Shown here: positions 8,941 to 18,529 of the stretch, one piece after another | How positions within the stretch are numbered: position 1 is the first letter of the stretch | How the letters are laid out: every line of letters begins with the position of its first letter | Assembly: GCA_947494305.1 (NCBI GenBank) | Contig: CANLUL010000001.1 | Span: 1,364,001 to 1,428,000, forward strand | DNA: 64,000 bases | Direction of reading: 5' to 3' | Source of the DNA: an uncultured Sphingomonadaceae bacterium | Lineage (GTDB): Bacteria > Pseudomonadota > Alphaproteobacteria > Sphingomonadales > Sphingomonadaceae | Notes under the pieces: model-generated | Seen by the model: the letters and a program-made list of their open reading frames with translations, nothing else | Database searches by the model: none | What the model was told of the DNA's origin: nothing | Program-made: the position numbers and the translations under genes

Positions 8941-9024
8941 CGGGCCTTGTCCTCCATGTTGCTGTCCATGCGCAGCGCTTTCCACCTAAATGGATGCAAA
9001 CGCGCCGCTTTTCAAGCGTTACAA

Positions 9025-9048
9025 CTACTGTATTATAAAAATAATACA
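9025..9048. promoter_or_regulatory. AT-rich perfect palindrome upstream of telA
   Basis: Two perfect 10-base arms (ACTGTATTAT and ATAATACAGT) flank AAAA in the 153-base gap between the end of tesA and the start of telA, both leftward genes. The arms are AT-rich and no T run follows on the leftward strand, so this fits an operator for a dimeric regulator better than a terminator. The regulator is unknown. Confidence 0.5.
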
Positions 9049-9093
9049 GTTACGGCAATAATGTGATTGAGGCTTCCATCTATTCCGGTTTGA

Positions 9094-9819
9094 TCAAAGC
9101 TTATCGATCGCCGCCACAACGCTGGGCGTAATTTTTTCGACGATCAGGTCAATTCCCTTGTCATTAGGATGAATTCCATCCTCCAAAATCAGGTCCGGTC
9201 TCCCCACCAGCCCTTCCATGAAAAAGGGATACAAGTCAGTCCCATATTGCTTGGCAAGGTCTGAATAGATGCCGTTAAAAGCACTACCATATTCCTTGCC
9301 CAGATTAATCGGTGCAACCATTCCCGTGAGCATCACCGGGATTTCCCGCTCTTTGAGCTTCTTGATCATCGCATCAAGATTTATTCGCGACTCTTCAGGT
9401 TTTAAACCGCGCAACAAATCGTTTCCACCAAGCCCCAATATTACCAGATCAGGTTTTTTCGGAAGGCTATCAAGAACAAAATCCATCCGCCGCAAACCGG
9501 CTGCCGTTGTATCTCCCGAGACGCCCGCGTTGTGGACCTTCACATCTTTCCCAGCCGCTATCAGTGCTTTTTGCAAATCGGGAACAAAGCCATCATTTTG
9601 GGAAAGACCGTAGCCAGCATATAGGCTATCCCCGAAGGCCAGCACCAAAATGTCGGCTTCGTCTATGGATGGTCGATTTGAGGTTGCAGTTTTTTCTGGG
9701 TTTGAAGCTGTTTCAGCCCGGTCACTGTCCGTAGGTGCATCTTGCGAAGCCGACCCACATGCAACCAGTAGTTGCAGAACGGCTATGCCGAACCCATATT
9801 GCACCAAGCGCTTCAACAT
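9094..9819 (-). CDS. tesA: TesA-like SGNH/GDSL arylesterase / acyl-CoA thioesterase I, lipoprotein form
   Basis: The 241-residue protein is an SGNH hydrolase. Block I is FGDSLYAGYGLS (nucleophile Ser), block III is GLGGNDLLRG (Asn), and block V is DGIHPND (catalytic Asp and His). The start at 9819 gives a short signal with lipobox LVAC (lipidated Cys21), followed by a Ser/Thr/Asp-rich linker. It is therefore probably a membrane-tethered periplasmic enzyme, unlike soluble E. coli TesA. Upstream sequence in the same frame is open to 10170 but lies inside the divergent ABC gene. GGGAGA precedes the ATG. Divergent pairing with ybbA-ybbP is as in E. coli and supports the name. Confidence 0.9.
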   Translation of the reverse strand: MLKRLVQYGFGIAVLQLLVACGSASQDAPTDSDRAETASNPEKTATSNRPSIDEADILVLAFGDSLYAGYGLSQNDGFVPDLQKALIAAGKDVKVHNAGVSGDTTAAGLRRMDFVLDSLPKKPDLVILGLGGNDLLRGLKPEESRINLDAMIKKLKEREIPVMLTGMVAPINLGKEYGSAFNGIYSDLAKQYGTDLYPFFMEGLVGRPDLILEDGIHPNDKGIDLIVEKITPSVVAAIDKL

Positions 9820-9837
9820 CGGATGATTTCTCCCACT

Positions 9838-10563
9838 ATGACCCAATCCACTGCCGCAACCGGCGACACCGCTCAATCTAATTCCCATATTGCCATTCAA
9901 GCACAAAATGTCACCCTCTCTTTGGGAGAAGGCGATGCGCGTGTCGATATCTTGAAGGGCATAGACCTGTCGATCGACGCCGGAAACACTGTTGCTCTGC
10001 TGGGTCCGTCCGGCTCTGGCAAATCGTCTCTCATGGCAATCCTGTCTGGTTTGGAGCGGGCAACCAGTGGCACAGTCAATATCGCTGGAGCAGACTTTGG
10101 CAAGATGAATGAGGACGAACTTGCCGTGGCTCGGCGTGGTCGCGTTGGAATTGTATTGCAGGCTTTTCACCTGCTACCGACAATGACCGCACATGAAAAT
10201 GTTGCCGTTCCTCTGGAGCTGGATGGATCCAAAGATCCTTTTTCCATTGCGGCTAAGGAATTATCAGCCGTTGGCCTGGGTGATCGCCTTGGTCACTATC
10301 CAACCCAGCTTTCCGGCGGCGAACAGCAACGCGTGGCCATCGCTCGCGCCATGGCCTCGCGACCGTCCATTATATTTGCCGATGAACCGACGGGAAATTT
10401 GGACGGCGCAACCGGTGAAATCATCATCGAACTATTGTTTGAACGTCAAAAGGCAACGCAAGCGACTTTGTTGATGATCACCCATGACCCAGAGCTCGCG
10501 AAGCGTTGTGACCGGATTATTGAGTTACGCGATGGCCTGATTGAGCGGGACAGTGCCACATGA
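9838..10563 (+). CDS. ybbA: ABC transporter ATP-binding protein (YbbA-like)
   Basis: A LolD/MacB-type nucleotide-binding subunit with Walker A GPSGSGKS (residues 56-63), signature LSGGEQQR, Walker [13 protein letters not shown] and the switch His in MITHDPE. ATP hydrolysis would drive the FtsX-like permease encoded next, which starts inside its stop codon (ATGA). I take the ATG at 9838; an in-frame ATG at 9823 is possible and neither has a clear ribosome site. Only 18 bases separate it from the divergent tesA start, so each promoter must lie within the neighbouring gene. Confidence 0.92.
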   Translation: MTQSTAATGDTAQSNSHIAIQAQNVTLSLGEGDARVDILKGIDLSIDAGNTVALLGPSGSGKSSLMAILSGLERATSGTVNIAGADFGKMNEDELAVARRGRVGIVLQAFHLLPTMTAHENVAVPLELDGSKDPFSIAAKELSAVGLGDRLGHYPTQLSGGEQQRVAIARAMASRPSIIFADEPTGNLDGATGEIIIELLFERQKATQATLLMITHDPELAKRCDRIIELRDGLIERDSAT

Positions 10564-13067
10564 GCGGTAATCTTGCCAAAGCTTGGACGATAGCACGCCG
10601 CGATTTACGCGGGCGATTTGTTGGCCTGCGTCTTTTGATCGTCTGTCTGTTTTTGGGGGTCGCAACGCTGGCCACAATTGGCAGTCTAACGGTATCCATA
10701 ACAGAAGAGCTGGCCAATCGGGGCCAATCCATCTTGGGCGGTGATATTGAAGTGTCTATTGCCCAGCGCGAAGCCACGTCGGAGGAACTGGATGCACTGC
10801 GCAGCGAAGGTGAAATGTCGGAAACCATCCGCATGCAGGCGATGGCGCGGCTGCCCCAACGCAGCGATACGCAGCTGGTCGAACTAAAAGGCGTCGACGA
10901 TCTATACCCACTTTATGGTGAACTGTTGTTGGATACAGGCAAAGCCGCGCAGAAACCCGGGCCCAATGATATTTTCGTGACCCCTGCCCTGATGCAGCGA
11001 TTGGCGTTGAAAACTGGCGACACCATCAATTTTGGCGAAACCAGTTTTACAATAACGGGCGTGATCAGCGACGAACCGGACCGGCTAAGCGAAGGTCTTT
11101 CGCTGGGACCAGTTGCGATTACATCGCTCGAAGGATTGCGGGCGACGCAATTGATACGACCGGGAAGCCTTTTCGAGAGTAAATATCGAGTTAAACTACC
11201 TCCTGAAATCGACCCCAGTGAACTGGCAGATCGTTTTGGAGAGGAGTTTAAGAACCAGGCTTGGGAAATTGATACTCGCAACAACGGTGCTCCAGGAACA
11301 CGCCGTTTCATTGAACGGATGGGGCAATTTTTGACGTTGGTCGGCCTTGCTTCTTTGGTCATTGCTGGGATTGGAGTCGGCAACGGCGTTGCCTCCTATC
11401 TGCGCGGTAAACAAAACGCGATTGCCACTCTAAAAATTCTCGGTGCCGATAGCGCAATGATTTTTCGGATCTACATGATGCAGATTTTTGCCATAGCTGT
11501 TATCGCAATCGTAGCCGGGCTGTTTGTAGGCGCCTTTATACCTTATCTGATATTGCAATTCGCTGGCGATGTCCTACCCATCCGACCTGATTTTGCGATC
11601 TACCCACTGCCCCTTTTTGTAAGCGCGGCTTATGGATTGCTTATTGCTGTCATCTTTGCATTGCCTCCGTTGGCGCGCGCAAAGCTGATCCCAGCGGCTG
11701 GTTTGTTCAGAGGTGAAGGCAATAGCTGGCGTTCTATTGACCGCTCCACATGGGTAGCCGTGCTACTCTCCATCGCCGGTATTATTGTTCTGGCGTTAAG
11801 CAGCACCAATGAACCGACCTTTACCCTGGCATTCATTGGTTCAGCTCTGGGTATCCTGATTTTGCTCACACTTCTTGGAATATTGATCAGATGGCTGGCG
11901 AGCAAAGCGCCTCGCCCCAATCAGCCGTTATTGCGATTGGCGCTGACCAATCTTCATCGACCCGGAGCACAAACCGGACAATTAGTGGTCGCTTTGGGTT
12001 TGGGTCTGACACTGTTTGCAACTTTGGCGGCCATTCAAACCAGCTTGAATAACGAAATTCGCAACACCGTTCCGACCGAAGCTCCGAGCTTTTTCGTTTT
12101 GGATATTCCCGTCGAACGGGCGGACGAATTCACTTCCAGAGTGAATGCTGAAGCAGGAACAGCTGAAGTTAACATCGTTCCAACTCTGCGCGGAGTCATT
12201 ACCGAATATGGTGGACAGATTGTATCCGAGCTGGAAGAGATTCCGGAAGGTGCTTGGGTTCTACGCGGTGATCGCGGCCTGACCTATAGCCCGACCGTTC
12301 CGGAAGGCAGCGAAGTAACCTCAGGAGAATGGTGGACTGCGGACTATGACGGTCCTCCTGTTGTTTCGATGGATGAAGAGGTTGCCGGTGTGCTCGGATT
12401 GAAAGTCGGCGATAGTTTGACGGTCAGCCTTCTGGGTGTGGAAATCAAATCCACAATTGCGTCGCTGCGCGCCGTTAACTGGCGCAATTTCGGATTCAAT
12501 TACGTATTGGTCTTTCCGCCCAATGTTCTTGCCAACACGCCGCACAGCGTGGCTGCTACGATACAAGTAGAGGAGGCGATGGAAGATGGGCTTCTTGGCA
12601 TATTACCCAGTGAGTTTCCCTCGATTTCCATGGTGAAAGTCAAGGAGATAACATCCCAAATCAGCACCATCCTCAATCAAATGGCCACCGCCATTGCATC
12701 GGCCGCGTCTATCGCAATCTTCTCCGGCATTGCGGTCTTAATCGGCGCTATAGCTGCATCCCGTCAGTCGCGCATATATGACAGCGTGATTTTGAAACTG
12801 CTCGGCGCAACGCGTACTCAGATACTCTCTGCGCAGGCGATTGAATATGCGGTGCTGGCACTATTGCTGTTGGCAGTTGCGTTGGCATTGGGGCTTTTTG
12901 CAGGCTGGTTCGTCATCACGCAGATCTTTGAGTTTAACTGGCAGCCGGATTGGGGAGTTGTGTTGCTAACACTGGCCATTGGTGCAGTCGTCACGCTCGG
13001 CATAGGACTGATCGGTTCTATTCCGGTATTGTCCGCCAAACCGGCTCGTGCACTGCGCGAACTTTAG
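10560..13067 (+). CDS. ybbP: ABC transporter permease, FtsX/MacB-like (YbbP)
   Basis: The 835-residue protein has an N-terminal membrane helix (~20-45), a large periplasmic domain, an FtsX bundle from ~260, a middle set of helices (~390-450), a second periplasmic domain, and a second FtsX bundle at the C-terminus with SRQSRIYDSVILKLLGATR. The duplicated FtsX layout and ~800-residue length are typical of YbbP. The complex probably acts on a lipid or hydrophobic envelope substrate rather than importing a solute; the substrate is not established here. It overlaps ybbA by four bases. Its stop shares TTAG with the convergent transporter gene. Confidence 0.9.
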   Translation: MSGNLAKAWTIARRDLRGRFVGLRLLIVCLFLGVATLATIGSLTVSITEELANRGQSILGGDIEVSIAQREATSEELDALRSEGEMSETIRMQAMARLPQRSDTQLVELKGVDDLYPLYGELLLDTGKAAQKPGPNDIFVTPALMQRLALKTGDTINFGETSFTITGVISDEPDRLSEGLSLGPVAITSLEGLRATQLIRPGSLFESKYRVKLPPEIDPSELADRFGEEFKNQAWEIDTRNNGAPGTRRFIERMGQFLTLVGLASLVIAGIGVGNGVASYLRGKQNAIATLKILGADSAMIFRIYMMQIFAIAVIAIVAGLFVGAFIPYLILQFAGDVLPIRPDFAIYPLPLFVSAAYGLLIAVIFALPPLARAKLIPAAGLFRGEGNSWRSIDRSTWVAVLLSIAGIIVLALSSTNEPTFTLAFIGSALGILILLTLLGILIRWLASKAPRPNQPLLRLALTNLHRPGAQTGQLVVALGLGLTLFATLAAIQTSLNNEIRNTVPTEAPSFFVLDIPVERADEFTSRVNAEAGTAEVNIVPTLRGVITEYGGQIVSELEEIPEGAWVLRGDRGLTYSPTVPEGSEVTSGEWWTADYDGPPVVSMDEEVAGVLGLKVGDSLTVSLLGVEIKSTIASLRAVNWRNFGFNYVLVFPPNVLANTPHSVAATIQVEEAMEDGLLGILPSEFPSISMVKVKEITSQISTILNQMATAIASAASIAIFSGIAVLIGAIAASRQSRIYDSVILKLLGATRTQILSAQAIEYAVLALLLLAVALALGLFAGWFVITQIFEFNWQPDWGVVLLTLAIGAVVTLGIGLIGSIPVLSAKPARALREL

Positions 13068-14023
13068 TCTTTTGCCAATCGAACGGCTATCGGAGCTGAT
13101 ATAAATAACTGAGCCAAATGATAGAAGATCAGCGGCAGGATTACCAACCCTGCCCGTTCAGGAACAAAGAGTATCGCGGCGAGCGGTGCACCTATGGCGA
13201 CGCTTTTCTGTGCACCCGAAAAAAGTAGTGTTTTGCGATCGCCCCGAGCGAAGCCCATTACGCCGCCCAAGACCCATGTGCCTGCAAAAGCCAACAATAA
13301 CCAAATGGACAAAGCCAACGCTAGCCAGCCAAATTCAAATCCGCTGACCCGGTTCCACATTCCGGCAATGATAGCGGCTGAGAAAGAGACATAGACGGCC
13401 AGAGCGATTGCCCCTTTGTCCAGCCATCCGGTAAAATCCTTGTGCCGCATGACAAATGGACGCAGCCAGCGTTGAAATATTTGCCCCAATGCAAAGGGTA
13501 GAACCAGGATCGCTGCGATTTTGAACACGGTATCAGTGGTAATTTCCACTCCTGCCGCACTGGCCAATAGCGCGAACAAAAGCGGTGAGAGCAAGACACC
13601 AGCCAAATTGATGAAAGCACTGGCAACAACTGATGCCGCGACGTTTCCTTTTGCGATGGCACAGTAACTCGTGGCGGATTGCACGGTGCTGGGCAGCACG
13701 CCCAAAAACAGGAAACCCAGCGCCACATCTGCCGGAAGTACTTGATCAACAACATTGGATAGTGTCAATCCGATGGCTAGCATCACCCCAAATACCCAGA
13801 TGAAAATCGTTCCTTGCAATCGAACATTGCTTAGACCGGATCGGACTTCGCTGCGTTCCAAACGAATACCATGTAACAGGAAGATAAGAAAAATACCGGC
13901 ATTGAAGGCAATTCGGGCGATCACTTCCGCCTGACCTTGAACCGGGAACAGGGTAGCCAGCAAAACTGCGCCACTCAAAAGCCAGATAAATTTATCAGCA
14001 AGGATCAAGCGAAAAGTTTGCAT
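13064..14023 (-). CDS. Bile acid:sodium symporter (BASS/YfeH-like) family protein
   Basis: About ten hydrophobic segments span the 319 residues. Family features include GIFLIFLLHGIRL in an early helix, LGFLFLGVLPSTVQSATSY, where a Pro-containing broken helix is typical of the sodium-coupled fold, and FSGAQKSVAIGAPLAAIL near the C-terminus. This is the YfeH-like branch of BASS, and the solute is unknown (organic anion most likely). The gene converges on ybbP and overlaps it by four bases. No partner gene lies next to it. Confidence 0.88.
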   Translation of the reverse strand: MQTFRLILADKFIWLLSGAVLLATLFPVQGQAEVIARIAFNAGIFLIFLLHGIRLERSEVRSGLSNVRLQGTIFIWVFGVMLAIGLTLSNVVDQVLPADVALGFLFLGVLPSTVQSATSYCAIAKGNVAASVVASAFINLAGVLLSPLLFALLASAAGVEITTDTVFKIAAILVLPFALGQIFQRWLRPFVMRHKDFTGWLDKGAIALAVYVSFSAAIIAGMWNRVSGFEFGWLALALSIWLLLAFAGTWVLGGVMGFARGDRKTLLFSGAQKSVAIGAPLAAILFVPERAGLVILPLIFYHLAQLFISAPIAVRLAKD

Positions 14024-14130
14024 TCAGCTGCCTGTAACCGAAACATCGATCGTTGCGAATAGAGAATTGGAACAACATTTCCAGTGTTGCCAAGAATATG
14101 GTAGATAGAGAAATGGAATAGGAGATGATT

Positions 14131-15063
14131 ATGCGTAGATCACTAACATTGTTAGCCACAGGAGCGGCTTTATCGCTTTCAGCTATTCCTTTTGCCGTAA
14201 ACGCCGCAGGCGGCGGAGGAGGAGGCGGAGGTTTTAGTGGAAGCCCATCCCAATCTGCGCCTCGCTATGATGCCTCAGCCGAATATCAAAAAGGGCGAAC
14301 CGCGCTCCAAGCGAAAGATTACAAAAAAGCGATCAAAGCTTTTAAGCGATCATTAAGCGTCGCATCCAAAAATGCCAACGCTCAGTATTTACTTGGCTTC
14401 TCCTATATGAAGTTAGACAATCACAAAAAGGCGAAAAAGCCACTTGAAAAAGCCGTTAAGCTTAGTCCCGGCCTTATCGACGCCCATCGCGATCTTGCGA
14501 TAACCTATCACAAACTGGGAAATACCGAGAAAGCCAATTCTACCCTTGGTAAGCTGACTGCAAAGCAGAACGCTTGTGGAGACAGCTGCGCCGAAAAGGC
14601 TCAATTAAACGCGGCAGTAGCCGCTGTTCAAAGCACTATGGGTGGAAATGAGCAAGCCTCACTCCAACTTCCTCAGAGTTTTGGATTGGTCGACGGTCAG
14701 ACAAGTGATGCTGTCTATTTAAGTGCGGTCAGCCTGATCAACGAAGGTCAGTATGAAGCGGCCCTTTTGGAATTGGATGAAGCTGGAAAGACATTTGGCC
14801 CGCATCCTGATGTGCTTACCTATATCGGTTTTGCTAATCGCAAGATGAAACGGTTTGACATCGCGGAGGAATATTACCAGCGCGCACTCACCGTCGCTCC
14901 CAACCATTTGGGTGCTATCGAATATTATGGCGAGCTGAAAATTGAACGCGGTGATCTAGCGGGAGCCCAGCAACATCTGGTGCGTTTAGAGAAGCTATGT
15001 GCATTTGGATGCTATGAAGCAGAGGAGTTGCGCCGTTGGATCACCGAGGCACAAAGCTCCTAA
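14131..15063 (+). CDS. Secreted TPR-repeat protein with Gly-rich N-terminal linker
   Basis: After a signal peptide (RRSLTLLATGAALSLSA... to VNAA) there is a run of eight Gly residues and a Ser/Pro linker. Two blocks of tetratricopeptide repeats follow, one at residues ~45-150 and one at ~195-300. Two Cys pairs (NACGDSCAE and LCAFGCYE) could form disulfides in the periplasm. I chose the ATG at 14131 because GGAG lies six bases upstream; the ATG at 14125 abuts that site. The cytochrome c gene begins inside the last 28 bases, so the two are coupled. Function unknown; likely a protein-interaction scaffold. Confidence 0.82.
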   Translation: MRRSLTLLATGAALSLSAIPFAVNAAGGGGGGGGFSGSPSQSAPRYDASAEYQKGRTALQAKDYKKAIKAFKRSLSVASKNANAQYLLGFSYMKLDNHKKAKKPLEKAVKLSPGLIDAHRDLAITYHKLGNTEKANSTLGKLTAKQNACGDSCAEKAQLNAAVAAVQSTMGGNEQASLQLPQSFGLVDGQTSDAVYLSAVSLINEGQYEAALLELDEAGKTFGPHPDVLTYIGFANRKMKRFDIAEEYYQRALTVAPNHLGAIEYYGELKIERGDLAGAQQHLVRLEKLCAFGCYEAEELRRWITEAQSS

Positions 15064-16037
15064 CGTTTGCGGCGCTTACCCTTGCAGTAACAGCGGCATC
15101 AGCAGCGCCCAAGGAAAACCGGGGCCTGAGTGCACTGGCATGGTTGGAACCCCGTGGTGCTTTGCAGGCTCTGAGCAACGAACCCGATCGGCGACTACAT
15201 GTTCGGAGTTCTGAGAATCCCGCTGCGACAGATGATCCTGGATCCACAAAACGTCGCTGGCAACAAATCTCCGCTGGCGAAATATTGTTTCATACGCCCA
15301 TCCTTCTGGGCGGACAGGCGGCTAAAGCAGGAATCAGTTGCGCCAGTTGCCATGTTAATGGGCGCGACAATGCGCATTTTCAGTTTCCCGGTGTCTCTCA
15401 CGATCCCGGCACCGCTGACGTTACCCATAGTTTCTTCAGTTCATTTCGCGGCGACGATCATTTCAATCCGGTATCCATCCCCGACCTGACCCGGCCGGGA
15501 AAGATATCGCATGAGAATCCGGAAGAACTGGAAAAATTTATCCGTGGTCTGATTGTCGAGGAATTTGATGGTCAGGAGCCGGGTAACGCCGCCCTTACAG
15601 CGCTCGCCGCGTATGTCCGCGCCCTTCGACCATGTGATGGGTGCAGTCCAAGGCCTCTAATCATGACGACCCATCTAGGCCGGGTCAAACAGGCGCTATC
15701 GGCTGCTGTGCAGATCGAAGCCAGCGAGCAGCGCCTTTCACATCTGCTGATCGGCGGAGCACGAACACAATTAAGTTTGATTCACGAGCGCTATGCAGAC
15801 AAAAAACTCGCGAGAGAAAGGACTGCAATCACCAAATTGAGCGTTGATTTGGCGACACTACAGGACAATATTGGCGTTCGTAGTGCACGATATTATCAAC
15901 TGCATCGCAAAGCGACGGATCAAATCCAAGCATTGCGAAAATTACTGGCGGACAGCGAATCCCGGTCTCTGTATAATCCGGAGCGATTGGAAGCCTATTT
16001 GGAAAAACACGCTATTCGACAACGGCCTACACACTAA
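15036..16037 (+). CDS. Periplasmic cytochrome c family protein
   Basis: The 333-residue protein has a clean signal peptide (LLTFAALTLAVTAASA) and one heme c site, CASCH at residues 102-106. It continues HVNGRDNAHFQFPG, as in di-heme peroxidase/MauG-like relatives, but no second CxxCH is present; a later CDGC lacks the His. The C-terminal 120 residues are helical and may be a coiled coil. The start is a TTG at 15036 with GAGGAG about ten bases upstream; later starts would remove the signal. It overlaps the TPR gene, and the two may form one periplasmic redox unit. Confidence 0.82.
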   Translation: MDHRGTKLLTFAALTLAVTAASAAPKENRGLSALAWLEPRGALQALSNEPDRRLHVRSSENPAATDDPGSTKRRWQQISAGEILFHTPILLGGQAAKAGISCASCHVNGRDNAHFQFPGVSHDPGTADVTHSFFSSFRGDDHFNPVSIPDLTRPGKISHENPEELEKFIRGLIVEEFDGQEPGNAALTALAAYVRALRPCDGCSPRPLIMTTHLGRVKQALSAAVQIEASEQRLSHLLIGGARTQLSLIHERYADKKLARERTAITKLSVDLATLQDNIGVRSARYYQLHRKATDQIQALRKLLADSESRSLYNPERLEAYLEKHAIRQRPTH

Positions 16038-16128
16038 TGTTGCAGCGCAGCACCAAACCCGCTAAGGGCGCATCCAATATAAGGTTAGGCAGTTAAGCCC
16101 CCTTTCCTCTCTTTACGGTAGAATTGAT

Positions 16129-17946
16129 ATGTCCCTTCGCAATATCGCGATCATTGCTCACGTTGATCATGGCAAAACCACGTTGGTGGACCAGCTTTTC
16201 CGCCAGTCCGGCACCTTCCGTGAAAATGAGCGCGTTGAAGAACGCGCGATGGATAGCAACGATCTGGAAAAAGAGCGCGGCATTACGATTCTTGCGAAAT
16301 GTACTAGTGTCGAGTGGAAAGGCACGCGCATCAATATTGTCGATACACCTGGTCACGCCGACTTTGGCGGCGAAGTGGAACGCATTCTTTCCATGGTCGA
16401 TGGCGTTATCCTGCTGGTGGACAGTGCAGAGGGCGCGATGCCGCAAACCAAATTTGTGACGGGGAAAGCACTCGCCCTGGGCCTTAAACCCATTGTCGTC
16501 GTGAACAAAATCGACCGTCCTGATGGCCGCGCCGAAGAAGTTCTAGACGAAGTTTTCGACCTTTTTGTCAACCTTGATGCCAATGATGAGCAACTCGATT
16601 TCCCATCTATGTTTGCCAGCGGTCGCAATGGCTATGCAGGAGCTACTCCCGAAGTTCGAGAGGGTGACCTTGCGCCATTGTTCGATACCATTATCGACCA
16701 CGTGCCTGAGCCAGATGTTGATCCTGACGCAGAGTTTAAATTTCTTGTGACTCTGCTCGACCGCGATAATTTTGTCGGCCGCATTCTGACTGGTAAAGTC
16801 GAAAGCGGTAAAATCGATATCAATGCCCCAATCCACGCGATTGATATGGAAGGCAATGTGGTTGAAACGGGCCGTGCGACCAAGATCATGTCGTTTGATG
16901 GACTGGAGCGTGTTCCCGTAGAAAGCGCCAAAGCAGGTGATATTATTTCACTTGCCGGTCTGACTGAGGCGACGGTTTCGAATACAATTTGCGATCCAAC
17001 GGTTACCGAAGCTATTGCTGCACAACCAATTGATCCGCCTACATTGTCGATGAACTTTGCCGTGAATGACAGCCCCATGGCTGGCCGCGAAGGCGACAAG
17101 GTTACCAGCCGCGTAATCCGCGACCGCCTGCTTCGCGAAGCGGAATCCAATGTCGCGATCAAAGTAACCGAAAGCGATGACAAGGACAGCTTTGAAGTGG
17201 CTGGCCGCGGTGAATTGCAATTGGGCGTTTTGATTGAAACCATGCGCCGCGAAGGCTTTGAGCTGGGCATTTCCCGTCCTCGAGTCTTGTACCGTGAAGA
17301 AAATGGCCAACGTCAAGAACCCTATGAAACCGTGGTGATAGATGTTGACGAAGAATATTCGAGTACTGTTGTTTCCAAAATGCAACGGCGCAAAGCGGAG
17401 CTAACGGAGCAACGCCCCTCTGGCGCAGGCAAAACCCGCCTTACTTTCAGTGCCCCTTCTCGCGGCCTTATCGGCTATCATGGCGAGTTTCTGTCTGATA
17501 CTCGCGGAACCGGTTTGATGAACCGTCTGTTCGAAAAATATGGCGAGTATAAAGGTGTAATCGAAGGCCGTCCGGTCGGTGTGCTGGTATCGAACGGCAC
17601 AGGGACCACCGCTGCTTATGCGCTCAATGCACTGGAAGAGCGCGGCATAATGTTTATCGGCGCCCAAACTCCAGTTTACGAAGGCATGGTCATCGGCGAG
17701 AATGCAAAACCCGGCGATCTTGATGTGAACCCGATGAAATCGAAACAGCTCACCAACTTCCGCGTCTCTGGCAAGGAAGACGCCATCCGTTTGACGACAC
17801 CAAAGGTCATGACCCTCGAACAGGCTATTGCCTATATCGACAATGATGAATTGGTTGAAGTGACACCGAAAAATATCCGTCTGCGCAAACGCTATCTGGA
17901 TCCCAATGACCGGAAAAAAGCGGCGCGCAAGGCAGAGGCTGCTTGA
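16129..17946 (+). CDS. typA: Translational GTPase TypA/BipA
   Basis: TypA is an EF-G-like GTPase that binds ribosomes and assists 50S assembly at low temperature or under stress. All G motifs are present: [10 protein letters not shown] (G1), RGITI (G2), [11 protein letters not shown] (G3) and NKIDR (G4), followed by EF-G domains II, III and V and the BipA-specific C-terminal domain, with the full usual length of 605 residues. The start ATG at 16129 is well placed. It appears to be a single-gene unit. Confidence 0.97.
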   Translation: MSLRNIAIIAHVDHGKTTLVDQLFRQSGTFRENERVEERAMDSNDLEKERGITILAKCTSVEWKGTRINIVDTPGHADFGGEVERILSMVDGVILLVDSAEGAMPQTKFVTGKALALGLKPIVVVNKIDRPDGRAEEVLDEVFDLFVNLDANDEQLDFPSMFASGRNGYAGATPEVREGDLAPLFDTIIDHVPEPDVDPDAEFKFLVTLLDRDNFVGRILTGKVESGKIDINAPIHAIDMEGNVVETGRATKIMSFDGLERVPVESAKAGDIISLAGLTEATVSNTICDPTVTEAIAAQPIDPPTLSMNFAVNDSPMAGREGDKVTSRVIRDRLLREAESNVAIKVTESDDKDSFEVAGRGELQLGVLIETMRREGFELGISRPRVLYREENGQRQEPYETVVIDVDEEYSSTVVSKMQRRKAELTEQRPSGAGKTRLTFSAPSRGLIGYHGEFLSDTRGTGLMNRLFEKYGEYKGVIEGRPVGVLVSNGTGTTAAYALNALEERGIMFIGAQTPVYEGMVIGENAKPGDLDVNPMKSKQLTNFRVSGKEDAIRLTTPKVMTLEQAIAYIDNDELVEVTPKNIRLRKRYLDPNDRKKAARKAEAA

Positions 17947-18004
17947 TATTTCCTGGTAATCTTTTCAATTCATCTGCTTTGACAGAAAAGTTGGAACGCA
18001 ATTG

Positions 18005-18439
18005 ATGGAATGGATGTTTTTACCACTAAAACGCTATGCCGATTTCAGCGGACGCTCTCGTCGCAAAGAATATTGGATGTTCTTTCTGTTCCAGTTTTTG
18101 GTTCAGCTACTCTTTATCGCATTGATGATACTTGTCATTTTTGCCGGCGGTGCAGATGATGGTTCTTCTTCAACAGTAGCCATGTTCTTCATCCTCATTG
18201 CATTATGGGTGATTTTCTGGCTCGCTATGTTGATCCCCAATGTCGCCATTGTTGTCCGAAGATTGCACGATCAAGACATCCCAGGAATCGTTGGAATATT
18301 ACTGTACATCGCGACCATAATTTTCACGATACCCGGCTTGGTCATCTTGGTTTTCATGTGCCTGGAAGGAAAAAAGGGTGATAACCAATATGGCAGAGAT
18401 CCAAAGATGAACGAAAATGTCGGCGATGTTTTCCGCTAA
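18005..18439 (+). CDS. DUF805 family membrane protein
   Basis: This 144-residue inner-membrane protein has the DUF805 start pattern (F-LPLKRYADFSGRSRRKEYW) followed by two long hydrophobic hairpins (~22-50 and ~58-82) and a further one at ~95-120. The conserved RRLHD lies in the cytoplasmic loop between them, and the GDNQYGRDP tail is typical. Function is not known for the family. I chose the ATG at 18005 over the adjacent TTG at 18002. Confidence 0.88.
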   Translation: MEWMFLPLKRYADFSGRSRRKEYWMFFLFQFLVQLLFIALMILVIFAGGADDGSSSTVAMFFILIALWVIFWLAMLIPNVAIVVRRLHDQDIPGIVGILLYIATIIFTIPGLVILVFMCLEGKKGDNQYGRDPKMNENVGDVFR

Positions 18440-18499
18440 ATTCGTTTCCACATTCTGAATACCAAGTTCGATTTGATTTTTGCCGCAATTATGGCAAAG

Positions 18500-18520
18500 C
18501 GCTTTCAAACTTAGAAAGCG
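18500..18520. repeat. Inverted repeat upstream of DUF3297 gene
   Basis: Seven-base arms CGCTTTC and GAAAGCG around a 7-base spacer lie 10-30 bases before the DUF3297 start. No T run follows on either strand, so it is not a normal terminator. It could be an operator or a hairpin in the leader. Confidence 0.35.
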
Positions 18521-18529
18521 AACATCATC

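Noticed and set aside
16632-17270. 212-codon leftward ORF opposite typA
   Set aside because: TypA is certain on the forward strand. The ORF is a frame shadow rich in Ser/Arg/Pro.
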